This document shows, piece after piece, positions 32,689 through 41,220 of a DNA stretch of 45,906 bases. The notes under the pieces are model-generated. The model saw only the letters and a list, made by a program, of their open reading frames with translations, ran no database searches and was not told where the DNA came from. The DNA is from Candidatus Zixiibacteriota bacterium (GTDB lineage Bacteria; Zixibacteria; MSB-5A5; RBG-16-43-9), in assembly GCA_022865345.1 (NCBI GenBank), contig JALHSU010000077.1:1-45906 (forward strand), given 5' to 3'. Position numbers and translations under genes: made by a program. Position 1 is the first letter of the stretch. Every line of letters begins with the position of its first letter.

Positions 32689-34614
32689 ATGTTACCGTAT
32701 AGCTGGCTGATTCCTTTTTTTCCGTTACTCTCGTTTGTTTTTATCATATTTTTCACCATACACAATAAAAAGTTGTCATCCTTGGTTTCCATTGGAGCTG
32801 TCGCTATATCTTTTGTGCTATCCTGCATAGTCTTGGTCACAGTTCTTCAGAATCCTGTGATCTCGGAATTCAAGATTAACTGGTTAGACCTGCCCGGATT
32901 TATAGTCGAGGCAGGAATGCTGATAGATCCTTTGACTGCAGTAATGCTAATGGTTGTGACGGTCGTCTCGATGCTGGTTCAGATCTATTCAGTGGGCTAT
33001 ATGGCAGGCGATTCCAGATTCTCTCGCTATTTCTCCTTCTTATCCTTATTCACCTTCTCGATGTTAGGTCTGGTTTTAGCTAACAATTTCTTTGAGATCT
33101 TCATCTTCTGGGAATTAGTGGGACTAACTTCATATCTTCTGATCGGGTTCTGGTTTGAGAAAAAGACCGCCTCAGATGCAGGCAAAAAAGCTTTCATCAC
33201 CACAAGGACAGGTGATTTAGCATTTTTAGTCGGGATATTCCTTTTGACTACCACGGTTGGCACCCTGAATTTTCAGGAGGCATTCCACCAGGTTGAATCA
33301 GGTGCCATCTCATCTGCTCTTCTGACTCTTTCAGCCATCTTGATCTTCGGAGGAGCAGTAGGTAAGTCTGCCCAGTTTCCCTTGCACGTGTGGCTGCCGG
33401 ATGCAATGGAAGGTCCTACTCCGGTTTCCGCTTTAATCCATGCGGCAACTATGGTCGCTGCCGGGGTATATTTAGTTGCCCGGCTGATGTCTATTTATGC
33501 GCTTTCTGTTCCTGCATCTTTGGTCGTAGCGATCATTGGAGCATTTACCGCCTTTTTAGCTGCATCCATTGCTTTAGTGCAAAACGATATAAAAAGGGTC
33601 TTGGCTTATTCTACCATAAGCCAGCTTGGTTATATGATTATGGCTTTAGGCTTGGGAGGTTACACTGCCGGGACTTTTCATCTAATGACCCACGCTTCTT
33701 TCAAAGCTCTCCTGTTTTTGGGAGCAGGAAGCGTGATCCATGCGATGCACACCAACGACATCTGGGAGATGGGAGGGTTATATCTGAAAATGCGGACTAC
33801 TGCCATAACCTTTATCCTCGGGTCCCTCTCCTTAGCCGGAATCTTCCCCTTGTCTGGTTTCTGGAGCAAAGACGAGATTTTGCTCCTTGCCTGGAACAAA
33901 AGCCCGATCTTTGCGCTGGTTGGTCTGGCAGTTGCCTTTATGACCGCATTTTATATGTTCCGGCTGTGCTTTATCGCCTTCTATGGAAAGGCAAGAGACC
34001 AGCACAAATTCGAGCATGCGCACGAGTCCCCGAAAGTGATGACAGTTCCCCTGGTGATTTTGGCTTTCCTTTCAATTTTCGCTGGATGGGTGGGAATACC
34101 CTGGTTTTCAAAAGGATATTCCTCTTTTGTCTATCATCACGAGGTCCATCATTTAGAGCCGAACCTTATTTTGATGATAGTTGCCACTCTGGTGGCTTTG
34201 TCCGGGATCTATTTAGCTTACGTCATCTATTACAAGGGGACGATCTCGGCTGAAAGGCTGAAGGACAGGTTCTCTTCCATTCACAAGTTATTATACAACA
34301 AATATTATTTTGATGAGCTTTACAATGCCATCATCATAAGACCGTTATTCAAGCTGGCCGATTTCCTGTTCAAAAAATTCGACCAGGGGGTCATAGACTG
34401 GCTGGTGAATGCGGCCGGGAATTTCACCATGTTCTTATCCTGGTTCTGGGAGCTTTTCGATACCTATGTCGTGGACGGGGCAGTCAACGGTTTAGGGTAC
34501 GTGGTCAGGGGAACCGGTGCAGGCATAAGAAGGGTTCAGACCGGGCAGTTACAGAATTATGCCTTTATCATCTTTTTCGGGATCGTCTTGATCATTCTTT
34601 TGAAGATTTTTTAA
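32689..34614 (+). CDS. nuoL: NADH-quinone oxidoreductase subunit L
   Basis: 641 residues, about 16 transmembrane helices including the long lateral helix near the C-terminus. The antiporter core has FWELVGLTSYLLIGFW (conserved Glu), PTPVSALIHAATMVAAGVYL, KRVLAYSTISQLGYM and FPLSGFWSKDEILL. It is the distal proton-pumping subunit. A long alternative frame inside it (33390-34253) is only a shadow. Confidence 0.95.
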   Translation: MLPYSWLIPFFPLLSFVFIIFFTIHNKKLSSLVSIGAVAISFVLSCIVLVTVLQNPVISEFKINWLDLPGFIVEAGMLIDPLTAVMLMVVTVVSMLVQIYSVGYMAGDSRFSRYFSFLSLFTFSMLGLVLANNFFEIFIFWELVGLTSYLLIGFWFEKKTASDAGKKAFITTRTGDLAFLVGIFLLTTTVGTLNFQEAFHQVESGAISSALLTLSAILIFGGAVGKSAQFPLHVWLPDAMEGPTPVSALIHAATMVAAGVYLVARLMSIYALSVPASLVVAIIGAFTAFLAASIALVQNDIKRVLAYSTISQLGYMIMALGLGGYTAGTFHLMTHASFKALLFLGAGSVIHAMHTNDIWEMGGLYLKMRTTAITFILGSLSLAGIFPLSGFWSKDEILLLAWNKSPIFALVGLAVAFMTAFYMFRLCFIAFYGKARDQHKFEHAHESPKVMTVPLVILAFLSIFAGWVGIPWFSKGYSSFVYHHEVHHLEPNLILMIVATLVALSGIYLAYVIYYKGTISAERLKDRFSSIHKLLYNKYYFDELYNAIIIRPLFKLADFLFKKFDQGVIDWLVNAAGNFTMFLSWFWELFDTYVVDGAVNGLGYVVRGTGAGIRRVQTGQLQNYAFIIFFGIVLIILLKIF

Positions 34615-34645
34615 ATGAAAAAAAAATCAGGAGGAAAATGCTGAT

Positions 34646-36115
34646 ATGAACTTTCCAATACTTTCTTATATGATCTTCATCCCTTTTTTGGGAATAATCG
34701 CAGTGCTGCTCTTAAGGAAGGAGCAGGTTCAGGCCATTCGCTGGGCATCCGCATTGTTTTCCTTCATCCCTCTGGTCCTCTCCTTTTTCCTTTTAGCCCA
34801 TTATGACTCCTCGACCTCAGCTATGCAGTTTGTGGAAAAGCATAACTGGATACCCTCCTTAGGAGTGACTTATTTTTTAGGAGCAGACGGGCTTTCAGTG
34901 CCGATGCTTTTTCTAACCGCGCTTTTGTCCTTTTTGTCGGTAATCGCCTCCTTTAACATAAATTTCAGGGTGAAGGAGTATTTCGCTTTCTTCCTGCTTT
35001 TGGAAGTCGGGATGATGGGAGTATTTGCGGCTTTGGATTTCTTCTTATTTTACATCTTCTGGGAGGTGATGCTGGTCCCGATGTATTTTCTGATCGGGAT
35101 CTGGGGAGGTCCCAGAAAGGAATATGCGGCAATCAAGTTCTTTTTATACACTCTTTTCGGAAGCGTTTTTATGCTGATCGGGATTTTAGCTTTATATTTT
35201 ACCTCCCAGCCTCATACCCTGAATATGATGGAGCTTATCTCCCAGGCACCTCTTTTAGGCAGAGGGTTTCAGCTTATAGTCTTTGTTGCATTCTTCCTGG
35301 CTTTTGCCATCAAAGTCCCTATTTTCCCGTTCCATACATGGCTTCCGGATGCTCACGTTGAGGCACCCACAGCAGTCTCAGTCATCCTGGCTGGAATTTT
35401 ATTAAAGATGGGAACCTACGGACTTCTGAGGGTGAGCCTTCCGATGTTCCCAAAGGCGGCTTTATATTATGCCTTACCTTTAGCTTTGTTAGCTTTAATC
35501 AATATCATCTACGGTGCCCTGGTCTGTATGGCTCAGAAAGATTTGAAAAAGATGGTGGCATACTCATCAGTCAGCCATATGGGCTACTGCATACTTGGTA
35601 TTTCTGCCCTGACAGTTACCGGCGTTTCCGGTTGCGTTTTCCAGATGTTCTCTCACGGGCTGATTACTGGCGCCCTGTTCTTGTTAGTCGGGGTTTTATA
35701 TGACCGGGCTCATACCAGGGACATAGATGCTTTTGGCGGCTTATGGATAAAAATCCCGGTTTATTCGGGGATAATGATTTTATTCTGTCTGGGTTCCTTA
35801 GGGCTGCCGGGTCTTTCAGGTTTCATAAGCGAATTTATGGTTTTCATCGGCTCATTCCCGGTCTTCAAGGTGATAGTTGCCTTAGCGGTATTAGGCGTGG
35901 TGATAACAGCAGCTTACTTCTTGCGGATGATCCAGAAGATGTTTTTAGGAACTTTCAATACCAAATGGGAAGCTTTAACCGAGATAAGCGGCAGGGAACT
36001 ATTTACGGTTATCCCTCTTGCCATCCTGATGATCGGAGTCGGGGTTTACCCTTCTCCCTTAGCTGATATGATTCGGGCGACCTTAGAAAATATCGTCCAT
36101 CTGGTAACCGGTTAA
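34646..36115 (+). CDS. nuoM: NADH-quinone oxidoreductase subunit M
   Basis: 489 residues, about 14 transmembrane helices. Signatures are FYIFWEVMLVPMYFLIGIWGG, HTWLPDAHVEAPTAVSVIL, KDLKKMVAYSSVSHMGY and GLPGLSGFISEFMV. It is one of three Mrp-type antiporter subunits. AGGAGGAAAA at 34629 precedes the ATG by about 9 bases. Confidence 0.96.
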   Translation: MNFPILSYMIFIPFLGIIAVLLLRKEQVQAIRWASALFSFIPLVLSFFLLAHYDSSTSAMQFVEKHNWIPSLGVTYFLGADGLSVPMLFLTALLSFLSVIASFNINFRVKEYFAFFLLLEVGMMGVFAALDFFLFYIFWEVMLVPMYFLIGIWGGPRKEYAAIKFFLYTLFGSVFMLIGILALYFTSQPHTLNMMELISQAPLLGRGFQLIVFVAFFLAFAIKVPIFPFHTWLPDAHVEAPTAVSVILAGILLKMGTYGLLRVSLPMFPKAALYYALPLALLALINIIYGALVCMAQKDLKKMVAYSSVSHMGYCILGISALTVTGVSGCVFQMFSHGLITGALFLLVGVLYDRAHTRDIDAFGGLWIKIPVYSGIMILFCLGSLGLPGLSGFISEFMVFIGSFPVFKVIVALAVLGVVITAAYFLRMIQKMFLGTFNTKWEALTEISGRELFTVIPLAILMIGVGVYPSPLADMIRATLENIVHLVTG

Positions 36116-36169
36116 TTTTTTACCATGAACTATGAACCAATAACTACCAAATGTCTTTCGGAGGTTTGA

Positions 36170-37603
36170 TTGTACTTCATGCCGATTTTTCCAGAAGTTT
36201 TTCTCCTCCTCTGGGCGATTTTAATTTTCGTAGTCGATTTCTTCTTAAAAGAGGAGAAGAGAAAGAATTTAGGTTACCTTTCGCTTTTAGGGATTTTAAT
36301 TACGATCATCCTGCTTTTCTTCTCAGCCCAGGGAGAGATGTTCGGAAAGGCTTATTCTTATGATTCTTTGAGTTTGTTTTTCAAACTGGTTTTCCTTTTG
36401 TCTGCATTTTTGGCAATTTCAGTCTCCATTGACTTCGTAGCCAAATTCAGAGCTTTCAAGGGCGAGTTCTTCGGCCTGATTCTCTTTTCTACGGTGGGGA
36501 TGATGCTTCTTTCATCTGCCAGGGAGCTAATCTTTTTATATGTTTCCCTGGAGCTGGTTACGATCCCGCTTTACGTTTTAGCTGCCTACTTAAAACCGGA
36601 TAGAAAATCCGCAGAGGCAGGGTTGAAATATATGCTCTTAGGGGCAATCTCCTCAGCCATTCTGCTCTATGGCATCAGCTTAATCTACGGTATAACCGGA
36701 ACCACTTTTCTTCTGGGGATTAAAACCAGACTGATGGTCGATTATCTGCAGATAGGTCCGATTGGTCCAGGTCTTTTCCTCTCCTTTATATTTTTCATCG
36801 CCGGGTTCGGGTTCAAATTGGCTCTGGTTCCTTTTCATATGTGGGCGCCGGATGTTTATGAAGGCGCACCTACCCCCATCACCGCTTTTCTTTCAGTTGG
36901 GTCCAAAGCCGCAGGTCTGGTGGCTTTCTTACGAGTTTTCTTTGAATCATTTTCTGTCTATAATCCGGACTGGGTCACCATTGTCGCGGTCTTAGCGGCT
37001 TTGAGTATGATCATCGGGAATATAATCGCTCTGCTTCAAACCAACATCAAAAGGATGTTAGCTTATTCCTCTATTGCCCAGGTGGGATACATATTAGTCG
37101 GTTTAGTGGCAATATCTGAGAGAGGAGTCTCCTCAGTTGCCTTTTACACCTTAGCTTACCTTTTTGCCAACTTAGGCGCCTTTGTGGTGGCAATCGCATT
37201 TGAGCTTCAAACCGGCTCCTCTGAGATAAAAGACTATTCAGGTCTTTCCCGGACTTCTCCGACTTTATCTTTTTTGATGATGATCTTCCTACTTTCCTTG
37301 GTGGGAATTCCTCCTTTAGCTGGATTTGTGGGGAAATATTTCCTTTTTGCTGCTGCGATTGAAAAAAATCTGATCTGGTTAGTGGTTATAGCGGTTTTGA
37401 CCAGCGTGATCTCGCTTTATTACTATGTGGACGTGATAAGGGAGATGTATTTTAATAAGAAAGAAGGCGGAGAGAAAATCTTTTTGCCCTTCGGGATAAA
37501 ACTGGCTTTGTTGATTTGTATCATAGGTGTCATTTTAGTTGGCCTTTTCCCCAATCCCTTCCTCAACCTTGCCTCCCAGGCAGCGCTGGTTTTTAAGTAT
37601 TGA
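36170..37603 (+). CDS. nuoN: NADH-quinone oxidoreductase subunit N
   Basis: 477 residues, about 14 transmembrane helices: LEKISLELV-type helix (LYVSLELVTIPLYVLAAY), WAPDVYEGAPTPITAFLSVGSKAAG, KRMLAYSSIAQVGYILVG and GIPPLAGFVGKYFLF. The start TTG 36170 is preferred over ATG 36179 because CGGAGG at 36160-36165 is 4 bases before the TTG but 13 from the ATG. It is the last gene of the operon. No nuoE, F or G follows. Confidence 0.95.
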   Translation: MYFMPIFPEVFLLLWAILIFVVDFFLKEEKRKNLGYLSLLGILITIILLFFSAQGEMFGKAYSYDSLSLFFKLVFLLSAFLAISVSIDFVAKFRAFKGEFFGLILFSTVGMMLLSSARELIFLYVSLELVTIPLYVLAAYLKPDRKSAEAGLKYMLLGAISSAILLYGISLIYGITGTTFLLGIKTRLMVDYLQIGPIGPGLFLSFIFFIAGFGFKLALVPFHMWAPDVYEGAPTPITAFLSVGSKAAGLVAFLRVFFESFSVYNPDWVTIVAVLAALSMIIGNIIALLQTNIKRMLAYSSIAQVGYILVGLVAISERGVSSVAFYTLAYLFANLGAFVVAIAFELQTGSSEIKDYSGLSRTSPTLSFLMMIFLLSLVGIPPLAGFVGKYFLFAAAIEKNLIWLVVIAVLTSVISLYYYVDVIREMYFNKKEGGEKIFLPFGIKLALLICIIGVILVGLFPNPFLNLASQAALVFKY

Positions 37604-37606
37604 TTG

Positions 37607-37830
37607 TTGCGTCCGGGTTTATCCCGGACGTTTGATTTTCGTCGGGCTACGAAATTTTTGGAGACGCATGGCGATGCGTCTCTACGAACTCGGTAAACCC
37701 ACGTTGCCCTCAACGTGGGTACGCTATAGCCCCACCTTGCGGGCAAAGGGGAGTACAGATTTTGTTTGGTAGGGGCGAGGTTCCCTCGCCCAGAGATTAG
37801 TCAACTACCTTCGGATGGTTGACCTACAGG
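37607..37830. repeat. Hairpin cluster after nuoN
   Basis: In order: GCGTCCGGG/CCCGGACG (37607-37626), GAGACGCAT/ATGCGTCTC (37661-37682), ACCCACGTTG/CAACGTGGGT (37697-37720), GGGCGAGG/CCTCGCCC (37773-37792) and GTCAACTA/TGGTTGAC (37800-37824). These units recur elsewhere in the window. A block spanning GACGCAT to CCTTGAGGG also appears, in shuffled order, at 27567-27709. Confidence 0.7.
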
Positions 37831-37855
37831 CCTACCAGTTCATATATAAATTGCT

Positions 37856-37933
37856 GTGTGGCATTCCTAAACTTGCTTTGGGGATGTTTTGTTAACCTCT
37901 CTTCACCCTCAAACAAGTTTGAGGGTGCCACCC
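37856..37933. repeat. 78-bp direct repeat, copy 1
   Basis: Aligned without gaps to 38390-38467 from GTGTGG to GTGCCACCC. The right 40 bases, including hairpin CACCCTCAAAC, AA, GTTTGAGGGTG, are identical. In the left hairpin the stem changed from TCCACAAA/TTTGTGGA to TCCTAAA/TTTGGGGA, so part of the pairing is preserved. Confidence 0.75.
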
Positions 37934-37954
37934 GTCCACCCGTCGTCGTCGGCA

Positions 37955-38060
37955 GATTCAGACCAGTTCCATCAAAGATGGACAATGGATGTCCATCAAA
38001 TATGGACAACCTGATTCCATAATTTGTGGAATCAGACACTTGTCCACCAAATATGGACAA
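37955..38060. repeat. Run of TCCAT/ATGGA and TGTCCA/TGGACA palindromes
   Basis: Four or more inverted units in 100 bases: TCCATCAAAGATGGA, TGTCCATCAAATATGGACA, CTGATTCCA/TGGAATCAG and TTGTCCACC/ATATGGACAA. No gene is visible. An AT-rich tract (ATATATAGAG) follows at 38061-38160. This is the densest such run in the 970-base gap between nuoN and the DUF502 gene. Confidence 0.7.
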
Positions 38061-38203
38061 GAAATAGAATATATAGAGATATATATATGTTAGAGATATT
38101 TATTTAGAGGGACGGTCAAGCAGAATTCAGCCAATATTTAGATAAATATTTTGAAATTAAGAAAAAAATACGTGCTCGTCGGGGAAGATTCATAATGTCA
38201 ACT

Positions 38204-38357
38204 TGCCAGGTCAGGGGACCTGGCAAGCACAACGGGGTTTGAGAGTGCCACACTTCGCTCCTGGCGGATGTTATCATCCGCCAGGGCTTCAGATTGTGTC
38301 GAGGATGATGACATCCTCGACGAGAAGGGAGACGCATGCGATGCGTCTCTACAAAAA
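38204..38357. repeat. Four successive palindromes
   Basis: CTTGCCAGGTC/GACCTGGCAAG (38203-38227), CTGGCGGATG, TTAT, CATCCGCCAG (about 38261-38284), GTCGAGGATG, ATGA, CATCCTCGAC (about 38297-38320) and GAGACGCATG/CATGCGTCTC-like with TAC (38331-38352). The second and third share GGATG...CATCC and match GGGATG/CATCCC at 42266-42284. Confidence 0.75.
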
Positions 38358-38389
38358 ACCTCTCCCTGCCCTTTCCTGTAGGGTCGATC

Positions 38390-38467
38390 GTGTGGTTTCC
38401 ACAAACCTGCTTTGTGGATGTTTTGACAACCTCTCTTCACCCTCAAACAAGTTTGAGGGTGCCACCC
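38390..38467. repeat. 78-bp direct repeat, copy 2
   Basis: See 37856-37933. This copy has the better-paired left hairpin (TTTCCACAAA / TTTGTGGA). Together the two copies bracket the palindrome runs at 37955-38357. Confidence 0.75.
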
Positions 38468-38504
38468 CCTGTCCGACTAACAGAAATTTTTTGTTCAAAT
38501 TTAG

Positions 38505-38532
38505 TTGACAAAAAGATGAAAAAGAATAACTT
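38505..38532 (+). promoter_or_regulatory. Candidate promoter of the DUF502 gene
   Basis: TTGACA at 38505-38510, 16 bases, then TAACTT at 38527-38532. GGGAGGTAAC follows and the start codon is 41 bases downstream. The -10 is weak. Confidence 0.35.
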
Positions 38533-38572
38533 AGAAGGAATTATATGGGAGGTAACTTTTTCCTGACATAAA

Positions 38573-39163
38573 ATGGTAAAGGCTCTAAGAAACTATTTTC
38601 TTTCCGGCGTACTGATCATCGTTCCCTTGATTATCACCTATCTGGTATTACGTTTCTTATTTTTAGGTCTGGACGGGCTTCTCTCTCCCTTAATCAATAA
38701 ACTTATAGGTTTTAATTTCCCTGGTACCGGGCTTTTAGCCACCTTGATCCTTATTTTCTTTGCCGGACTTTTTGCCTCCAGCCTGATTTTTTCGCGTTTG
38801 GTCTCTTATGCAGAATCTCTTTTCAACAAAATCCCGGTTATCCGAACAATCTATGGACCTGCCAAGCAATTAGTGGAAAGCTTGACGGTTGCAGATAAAA
38901 GGGGATTCAAGCAGGTTGTTCTGATCCAGTTCCCCAGACAGGGAATTTTTGCCTTAGGTTTTGTTACTAATAGGGTTAATTTTAAAAACGAAGAGCTTTT
39001 AGCGGTCTTTATCCCTTCAACCCCAACTCCCTTCACTGGCTGGACACTTCTTTTTAAAGAGGATGAGGTTACCTTTTTAGATATATCAGTGGAAGAGGGG
39101 ATAGAGTTTTTTGTGTCCGGAGGGATTGCTTCCCCGGATAAGTTTAACTTCAAGGAAAAATAG
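38573..39163 (+). CDS. DUF502 family inner-membrane protein
   Basis: 196 residues. Two N-terminal transmembrane helices (about 8-30 and 50-75) are followed by a cytoplasmic or periplasmic beta-rich domain with the DUF502 signatures SLFNKIPVIRTIYGPAKQL and FVTN. The FIPSTPTPFTGW motif (about 145-156) is also typical. Function is unknown. Family members are widespread in bacteria and plants. It lies 10 bases before the exchanger-like gene in the same direction, so both are likely on one transcript. Confidence 0.9.
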   Translation: MVKALRNYFLSGVLIIVPLIITYLVLRFLFLGLDGLLSPLINKLIGFNFPGTGLLATLILIFFAGLFASSLIFSRLVSYAESLFNKIPVIRTIYGPAKQLVESLTVADKRGFKQVVLIQFPRQGIFALGFVTNRVNFKNEELLAVFIPSTPTPFTGWTLLFKEDEVTFLDISVEEGIEFFVSGGIASPDKFNFKEK

Positions 39164-39172
39164 AATCTCAAG

Positions 39173-40348
39173 ATGCTAAAAGAAACAATCACCACTGCCG
39201 CTTCAATTAAAGCTAAAGCCTTAGCTGCTGTCTGGACCTTCCCTTCAATTCTCCTATCAGCTTTAGTCATCGGCTGGGCAGCTGAGGCGGCCCAGTTCTT
39301 ATTCTCCCAGGGTTTAGCCTTAGCTATTTTAGCCTGGCTGCAGACTTTGCCTGAATTCGCAGTGGAGGCAGTCATTGCCTGGGAGGCAGGGACTGATCCA
39401 CAGAAAGTTCACCTGGTTACTGCCAATTTCACTGGTTCTTTGCGCCTTTTGGTGGGCTTGGGCTGGCCTATGATCTATTTCACCACAGTTTTCTTCAGAA
39501 AAAGAAAACCCGGGGAGAAAAGGCTCTTAAATATAAAGCTGGACGGCGAGCATGCAGTTGAGGTCTTAGGGCTTCTCCCGCCCATTCTATATTTTGTCAT
39601 CATAGTTCTAAAAGGCACCCTTTCGCTTTTCGATTCGGTGATACTTTTTCTGATGTATGTAGGATATCTATATATTTTAAGGAAGATCCCTGCTCAGGAT
39701 CAGGAGAAAATCGAAGAAGCAGGCAGGATACCCCGCTGGATCTTAAGCCAGAAACCGCTGAGAAGAGACCTTTCCATAGCTTTTCTTTTCATCATTGGCG
39801 GGGTCTGGCTCTGTTTAGTGGCAGAGCCTTTCCTGCGTAGTATGTTAGCCCTGGCAACTTTTTTGGGGGTATCTCAATTCGTCTTCATCCAGTGGGTTTC
39901 CCCTTTTCTGTCTGAGTTCCCGGAAAAGGTCACTGCTTTTAACTGGGCAAGGACCGTAAAAAAAGCCCCAATGGCTCTGATGAATATGATCTCCTCCAAT
40001 ATCAACCAGTGGACCGTGCTGGTGGCGATGATCCCGATCGTCTATTCCATAAGTGCGGGAAAAGTCTCGGTTATCCATTTTGATTCTCATCAGAAAGTGG
40101 AGATCTTCCTGACCATTGCTCAATCAGCTCTGGGGATGGTCCTTTTAGCCAATATGGAGTTCCGCTGGTACGAGGCTCTGGGCCTTTTTGGCCTGTGGTT
40201 TACACAATTTGTAATACCGTCTCTGAGGGAGGAGATAACCTGGGTTTATCTCTTCTGGCTGTATGTGGAGCTGATTCTGGCTTTTGTTGGGAAAAGAAAA
40301 CTCAAAGTTTTTAAGGAGTTTAGAGAATTGGTCAGGAAACATTTTTGA
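39173..40348 (+). CDS. Na+/Ca2+-exchanger-like membrane protein (CaCA superfamily)
   Basis: 391 residues with about 10-11 transmembrane helices in two halves. Each half carries an alpha-repeat-like motif: LQTLPEFAVEAVIAWEAG followed by ANFTGS (about 60-87), and SPFLSEFPEKVTAFNWA followed by MISSNINQW (about 243-285). The acidic residues after Pro and the Asn/Ser positions fit the ion-binding sites of CaCA exchangers, although ordinary members have GTSLPEL-type motifs, so this is a divergent branch. Cation identity is not deducible. It lies between DUF502 and a phosphate-uptake pair. Confidence 0.78.
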   Translation: MLKETITTAASIKAKALAAVWTFPSILLSALVIGWAAEAAQFLFSQGLALAILAWLQTLPEFAVEAVIAWEAGTDPQKVHLVTANFTGSLRLLVGLGWPMIYFTTVFFRKRKPGEKRLLNIKLDGEHAVEVLGLLPPILYFVIIVLKGTLSLFDSVILFLMYVGYLYILRKIPAQDQEKIEEAGRIPRWILSQKPLRRDLSIAFLFIIGGVWLCLVAEPFLRSMLALATFLGVSQFVFIQWVSPFLSEFPEKVTAFNWARTVKKAPMALMNMISSNINQWTVLVAMIPIVYSISAGKVSVIHFDSHQKVEIFLTIAQSALGMVLLANMEFRWYEALGLFGLWFTQFVIPSLREEITWVYLFWLYVELILAFVGKRKLKVFKEFRELVRKHF

Positions 40349-40353
40349 GGTTT

Positions 40354-40464
40354 GTAGGTGCTCGATTTATCGAGTCCAAATGGACCCAATAAATTGGGCA
40401 ACTACATAGAAATTGTAGTTGCTTGATTTATCAAGCAAATTAGCCCGATGAATCGGGCAACTAC
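40354..40464. repeat. Two tandem TTGC-class BIMEs, one with compensatory changes
   Basis: The first copy (40354-40405) keeps CTCGAT/ATCGAG and CCCAAT/ATTGGG. The second (40415-40464) has CTTGAT/ATCAAG and CCCGAT/ATCGGG. Relative to 79-127, one base pair is replaced in each stem (C-G to T-A, A-T to G-C) with both sides changed. The feet GTAG(T/G)TGC and GCAACTAC are kept. Confidence 0.88.
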
Positions 40465-40486
40465 AGAAGTGAAAGAGAGGAGAATC

Positions 40487-41101
40487 ATGTTTGGAATTAT
40501 GCCCAGGGAAGACAAGTTCTTCGGGATGCTCAAGGAGTTAGCCCATTGCGTTCTAAAGGGAGCTGAGGCTTTAAAAGACTTAGTGGAGAACTACACGGAC
40601 GTGGAAAGAAAGGTAAGAGATATAAAAGAGATCGAGCATGATGGCGACAGGAACATACATCAGATCATTGACAGTCTGAACAAAACCTTCGTCACGCCAC
40701 TGGACCGGGAAGACATTCACCAGCTTGCCAGCGAGTTAGATGACGTTTTGGATGCGATCGAGGGGATATCGAGCCGCCTGTTAAATTTCAAAATCGAAAA
40801 ACCGACCCTGGAGTGCATCCAGCTGGTGAACATAATCTATAAGGCAACAGTGGAGATAGAAAAAGCGGTTTCCGATCTCAAGCATTTCAGAAACCTTCAT
40901 CCCTTCTGTGTGGAGATAAACAGCCTGGAAAACGAGGCAGACCAGATCACCCAGGCGAAGGTAGGCAAACTGCTGGACGAGGAGCCCGACTGGAGAATGG
41001 CTATCAAGTGGAAGGAGATCTACGGAAGACTGGAGACCGCGGCTGACCATTGTGAGAATATCTCCGATGTGATCGAGAGTATCGTGGTGAAAAATGCTTA
41101 G
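40487..41101 (+). CDS. DUF47/PhoU-like phosphate transport accessory protein
   Basis: 204 residues from ATG 40487 with GAGAGGAG at 40475-40482. An in-frame ATG at 40448 lies inside the repeat and is rejected. The all-helical protein shows MPREDKFFGMLKELA at the start, KEIEHDGDRNIHQIIDSLNKTFVTPLDREDIHQLASELDDVLDAIE (shown here only as its family pattern EHxxD and DREDI), and LETAADHCENISDVIESIVVK at the end. This is the PhoU-like protein that accompanies PiT transporters and controls them. The PiT gene follows 119 bases downstream, in the same direction. Confidence 0.92.
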   Translation: MFGIMPREDKFFGMLKELAHCVLKGAEALKDLVENYTDVERKVRDIKEIEHDGDRNIHQIIDSLNKTFVTPLDREDIHQLASELDDVLDAIEGISSRLLNFKIEKPTLECIQLVNIIYKATVEIEKAVSDLKHFRNLHPFCVEINSLENEADQITQAKVGKLLDEEPDWRMAIKWKEIYGRLETAADHCENISDVIESIVVKNA

Positions 41102-41220
41102 GTACTGAAAGATTTGATCAGGCGAATGCAAATTCAGGATGGCTCGGAAATCGTGCCCGCATCCAGTCCAACGAGCCAGACTCCAAAGGAGGGATACTTG
41201 TCAAATAGAGCAGGTCTCGT

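Noticed and set aside
33390-34253. Long open frame of 287 codons inside nuoL
   Set aside because: It lies entirely within the well-supported nuoL frame, is rich in Cys and Arg with no family pattern, and has no ribosome site. It is a shadow frame.
37539-38566. Several 67-101-codon frames after nuoN
   Set aside because: They follow palindromes in both strands and share phrases only because the repeats are shared. No protein-like composition or start signals.
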